This document shows positions 62,447-64,000 of a stretch of 64,000 bases of DNA, one piece after another. The stretch is from the NCBI GenBank assembly GCA_025655455.1, contig JAHXIV010000010.1, positions 94,388 through 158,387 on the forward strand, written 5' to 3'. Both the position numbers and the translations under genes were made by a program. How positions within the stretch are numbered: position 1 is the first letter of the stretch; the number at the start of each line of letters is the position of its first letter. Under the pieces are notes generated by a model. The model saw only the letters and a program-made list of their open reading frames with translations. It was not told the origin of the DNA and made no database searches. The stretch comes from a gamma proteobacterium symbiont of Taylorina sp. (GTDB lineage Bacteria; Pseudomonadota; Gammaproteobacteria; GRL18).

Positions 62447-62548
62447 TTTGCTATCACTCTCATGTTTTAAGTATAGTGTGATACCAATATGGGATCAAGT
62501 ATTTTCTTGATAATTATGATATTGATTCGGGTATTTGTAGTTCCAACG
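62446..62548 (-). pseudogene. Duplicated head of the higB cassette
   Basis: The sequence matches 61541-61643 over 103 bp with one substitution. It contains the attC end, the promoter and the first codons (MRVIAK) of higB, then breaks into the short interspersed repeats. The remaining cassette is lost. Confidence 0.8.
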
Positions 62549-62667
62549 TCAGTTTGAGTGTTCAGTGGGGCTTCCAGAGAGGTAATGGAACAGGAAAGCC
62601 TTTCGTAACACTTCAATTTTTAAATAGTCGCATCGACCAATTTTTACATTGGATGCTTTTGTTATGC
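62541..62667 (-). other. attC-like site after parE
   Basis: On the minus strand GCATAAC lies four bases after the parE stop and GTTGGAA ends the site, 127 bp in all. The first part forms GCATC-CAAT/ATTGG-GATGC; the second forms TTGAAGTGTT/AACACTCAA and GGCTTTCC/GGAAGCC with unpaired bases on one side. The two halves may come from different sites. Confidence 0.6.
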
Positions 62668-62670
62668 TTT

Positions 62671-62967
62671 TTATTCTCTATCTGACCAGTAATCTGGTAT
62701 TTGATGTAAATGAGAAACTGCTACAATTAAAATTTCTTCCTGAGCTTCCATGTGCTGATAAATAATGCCATATGGGAATTTCTGAACTAAACACCTGCGA
62801 GAATATTGACCTATCTCTTCGTATGAAAAAGGAAACTTGGTAATTCTCATTATTGAAAGCTCAACCTCAGTTGAAAATCGAAACCCTAAGCCGCTTTGTA
62901 CTGATTCATAATATTCAAAAGCATCATCTAGCTCTGCTTCTGCTACTTTTAGAAAAGTTACTTTCAC
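62671..62967 (-). CDS. parE: ParE/RelE-family toxin
   Basis: The 98-residue toxin begins MKVTFLKVAEAELDDAFEYY and has GFRFSTEVELSIMRITKFPF then CLVQKFPYGIIYQHMEAQEE and AVSHLHQIPDYW, the ParE/RelE_StbE plan. ParE-type toxins poison gyrase, others cleave mRNA; the sequence does not settle which. It overlaps its antitoxin by four bases. Confidence 0.88.
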   Translation of the reverse strand: MKVTFLKVAEAELDDAFEYYESVQSGLGFRFSTEVELSIMRITKFPFSYEEIGQYSRRCLVQKFPYGIIYQHMEAQEEILIVAVSHLHQIPDYWSDRE

Positions 62968-63185
62968 GTTCTACGGTACTTAGCAAATACCTTTTCTGCT
63001 GGAATAGCTTCAATTTCACCTTTTTTATATGCCTCAACACGTGAATCTGCCTCATTTGCCCACAGAGCATCAATTTTGGAGTCTGGTCTATCAAGGCTAA
63101 AAAGTAATTTCTCTGCGACATTTGCACGCTCTGGTGCACTTAGCTCAAGAGCTTGGTCTAAAATCATATTTGCTGAATTTGTCAT
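62964..63185 (-). CDS. Addiction-module antitoxin
   Basis: The 73-residue protein begins MTNSANMILDQALELSAPER and continues ANVAEKLLFSLDRPDSKIDA then LWANEADSRVEAYKKGEIEA, the putative addiction module component family (TIGR02574-like), which pairs with RelE/ParE toxins. AGAGGA precedes the ATG. It lies upstream of the toxin, so the order is antitoxin then toxin. Confidence 0.88.
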   Translation of the reverse strand: MTNSANMILDQALELSAPERANVAEKLLFSLDRPDSKIDALWANEADSRVEAYKKGEIEAIPAEKVFAKYRRT

Positions 63186-63232
63186 AGTATAAATCCTCTA
63201 TCTCAATTTTAGCACATTTCACACTTTCTTGA

Positions 63233-63268
63233 GCATAACGCCTCTTCCAATGCAAACTTTTGTTATGC
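63233..63268 (-). other. Short attC-like site with perfect ends
   Basis: On the minus strand GCATAAC and GTTATGC are exact complements 36 bp end to end, with little stem between. It is shorter than functional attC sites and may be a deletion product. It contains the stop codon of the upstream cassette fragment. Confidence 0.5.
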
Positions 63269-63378
63269 TCTTGCATGATACTCAATTCTATTCTCAAAAA
63301 TAGATTCAAGTATGACAGTGATTATTTCCTTCATATGGTGATTCATAAAGTTTTCATCATTTTCTGTATAATCAAAAC
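63233..63378 (-). pseudogene. C-terminal fragment of another cassette gene
   Basis: The frame DYTENDENFMNHHMKEIITV then ILESIFENRIEYHARA ends with the stop TAA inside the attC-like end, as for other cassettes. Upstream codons belong to the short interspersed repeat, so the N terminus is gone. The family is not recognised. Confidence 0.5.
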
Positions 63379-63431
63379 ATCGAAAACATCGGACATCCAT
63401 CAAAACATCGGACATCCATAAATTAAATCTT

Positions 63432-63675
63432 TCCATAAATTAAATCTTAGTGTAACAAAATAAAACACAAATAATTCAACAGCATTTGAATTACGTACAG
63501 TTATATTGTATACTCATAACTCCACTGGAAATTATGATTAAAAGGAAGTTAATCAAATGCCAACTCCAAGAAAACAACAGATCTGTCTCTCAGATACCCC
63601 ATACTACCATTGCATGTCTCGCTGTGTCAGACGAGGTTTCTTATGTGGTTTTGACTCTATCACTAACAAAGACTA
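63432..63675. repeat. 244-bp tandem duplication, first copy
   Basis: Matches 63692-63935 at an offset of 260 with two substitutions (aga-cga/cgg and ggt/ggc). It includes the promoter region and first 39 codons of the transposase gene. The few differences indicate a recent event. Confidence 0.9.
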
Positions 63676-63676
63676 A
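63557..63676 (+). pseudogene. Truncated REP-associated transposase, duplicated 5' end
   Basis: From the ATG the product is identical over its 39 codons to the start of the gene at 63817, then meets a TAA created at the duplication junction. It cannot be active. Confidence 0.85.
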
Positions 63677-63691
63677 TCAAAACATCGGACA

Positions 63692-63935
63692 TCCATAAAT
63701 TAAATCTTAGTGTAACAAAATAAAACACAAATAATTCAACAGCATTTGAATTACGTACAGTTATATTGTATACTCATAACTCCACTGGAAATTATGATTA
63801 AAAGGAAGTTAATCAAATGCCAACTCCAAGAAAACAACAGATCTGTCTCTCAGATACCCCATACTACCATTGCATGTCTCGCTGTGTCAGACGGGGTTTC
63901 TTATGTGGCTTTGACTCTATCACTAACAAAGACTA
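63692..63935. repeat. 244-bp tandem duplication, second copy
   Basis: Second copy of the direct repeat; this copy continues into the intact transposase reading frame. Confidence 0.9.
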
Positions 63936-64000
63936 CAGCCATCGTAAACAATGGATAGAAGAACGACTGGCTCTGCTGTCAAAGACCTTTGCTATAGATG
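63817..64000 (+). CDS. REP-associated tyrosine transposase (Y1/RAYT family), 3' end outside window
   Basis: The 61 visible residues begin MPTPRKQQICLSDTPYYHCM and continue SRCVRRGFLCGFDSITNKDY then SHRKQWIEERLALLSKTFAI, the N terminus of Y1_Tnp proteins of the RAYT type. These single-strand transposases act on palindromic REP sequences. The HUH motif and catalytic Tyr lie beyond the window. AAGGAAGTTAATCAA precedes the ATG. The GGGGTCRGAGTCAAA palindromes in the window are of the kind mobilised by this family, although the link is not shown by sequence here. Confidence 0.88.
   Translation, partial: MPTPRKQQICLSDTPYYHCMSRCVRRGFLCGFDSITNKDYSHRKQWIEERLALLSKTFAID

Noticed and set aside
1..64000. 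CRISPR arrays, rRNA or tRNA genes
   Set aside because: No regularly spaced short repeats with unique spacers, no tRNA-like T-loop (GGTTCRANTCC) and no rRNA segments were seen. The repeats found are tandem, dispersed or palindromic instead.

Overview
The window is AT-rich, gene-dense chromosomal DNA that reads as a free-living, sulfur-oxidising, CO2-fixing gammaproteobacterium. The markers are a secreted Gly/Asn/Tyr-rich protein of sulfur-globule type, a class I phosphoribulokinase, a complete MSHA-type pilus locus, a proteobacterial dedicated-sortase locus and gammaproteobacterial housekeeping genes (recA-pncC, purD, tatD, ampG, murU-amgK). I cannot name the species.

Layout. 1-1.6 kb: the start of a glutathione S-transferase gene and a decayed ORF. 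1.7-3.4 kb: recA and pncC. 3.4-20.8 kb: an MSHA pilus locus in two blocks. The first holds mshE, mshG, a pilin, then mshC, D, O and P; the second holds mshI, a PilN-like gene, mshJ, K, L, M and N. Between them lie an inserted AAA ATPase gene, an mshQ-like gene on the opposite strand and a VapBC-type module. 20.9-30.7 kb: a PilZ protein, a beta-propeller-like protein, tatD, a DUF4197 protein, two DUF4139-like paralogues, ampG, an L,D-transpeptidase, an Lpp-like lipoprotein and the sulfur-globule-type protein. 30.8-37.2 kb: a response regulator, a large hybrid sensor kinase and a secreted protein built from sixteen short repeats arranged as four four-part superunits. 37.4-44.3 kb: purD, prk, murU-amgK, an LbtU-like outer-membrane protein, a PlsC-type acyltransferase and a YcgN-family protein. 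44.3-49.8 kb: a Cus-type copper/silver efflux locus. 49.8-56.1 kb: a sortase, its VIT/VWA target and their dedicated two-component system. 56.1-57.9 kb: a HupE/UreJ-like membrane protein and a thioesterase.

From about 57.4 to 63.4 kb the DNA changes character. Small genes on the minus strand, mostly toxin-antitoxin modules with their own promoters, are separated by 70-130 bp imperfect palindromes with RYYYAAC/GTTRRRY-like ends. These behave like integron attC sites. No integrase is visible, so this looks like an integron cassette array or a CALIN (attC cluster lacking an integrase). It is heavily eroded: a 128-bp miniature element sits at an attC crossover point, an IS3-family scrap truncates one gene, several modules are partly deleted, one cassette head is duplicated, and a MarR gene is frameshifted. 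The window ends in a REP-associated tyrosine transposase gene whose first 244 bp are duplicated in tandem.

Several repeat families run through the window. A GGGGTCRGAGTCAAA family occurs as half sites or as full palindromes that also look like terminators. A roughly 93-bp hairpin element occurs three times, twice read into the N terminus of a secreted protein. There are also a 181-bp long palindrome, an 89-bp tandem repeat and short simple repeats. Peptidoglycan recycling (ampG, murU, amgK, ldt) and surface display (pilus, sortase target, copper efflux) are the main functional themes.
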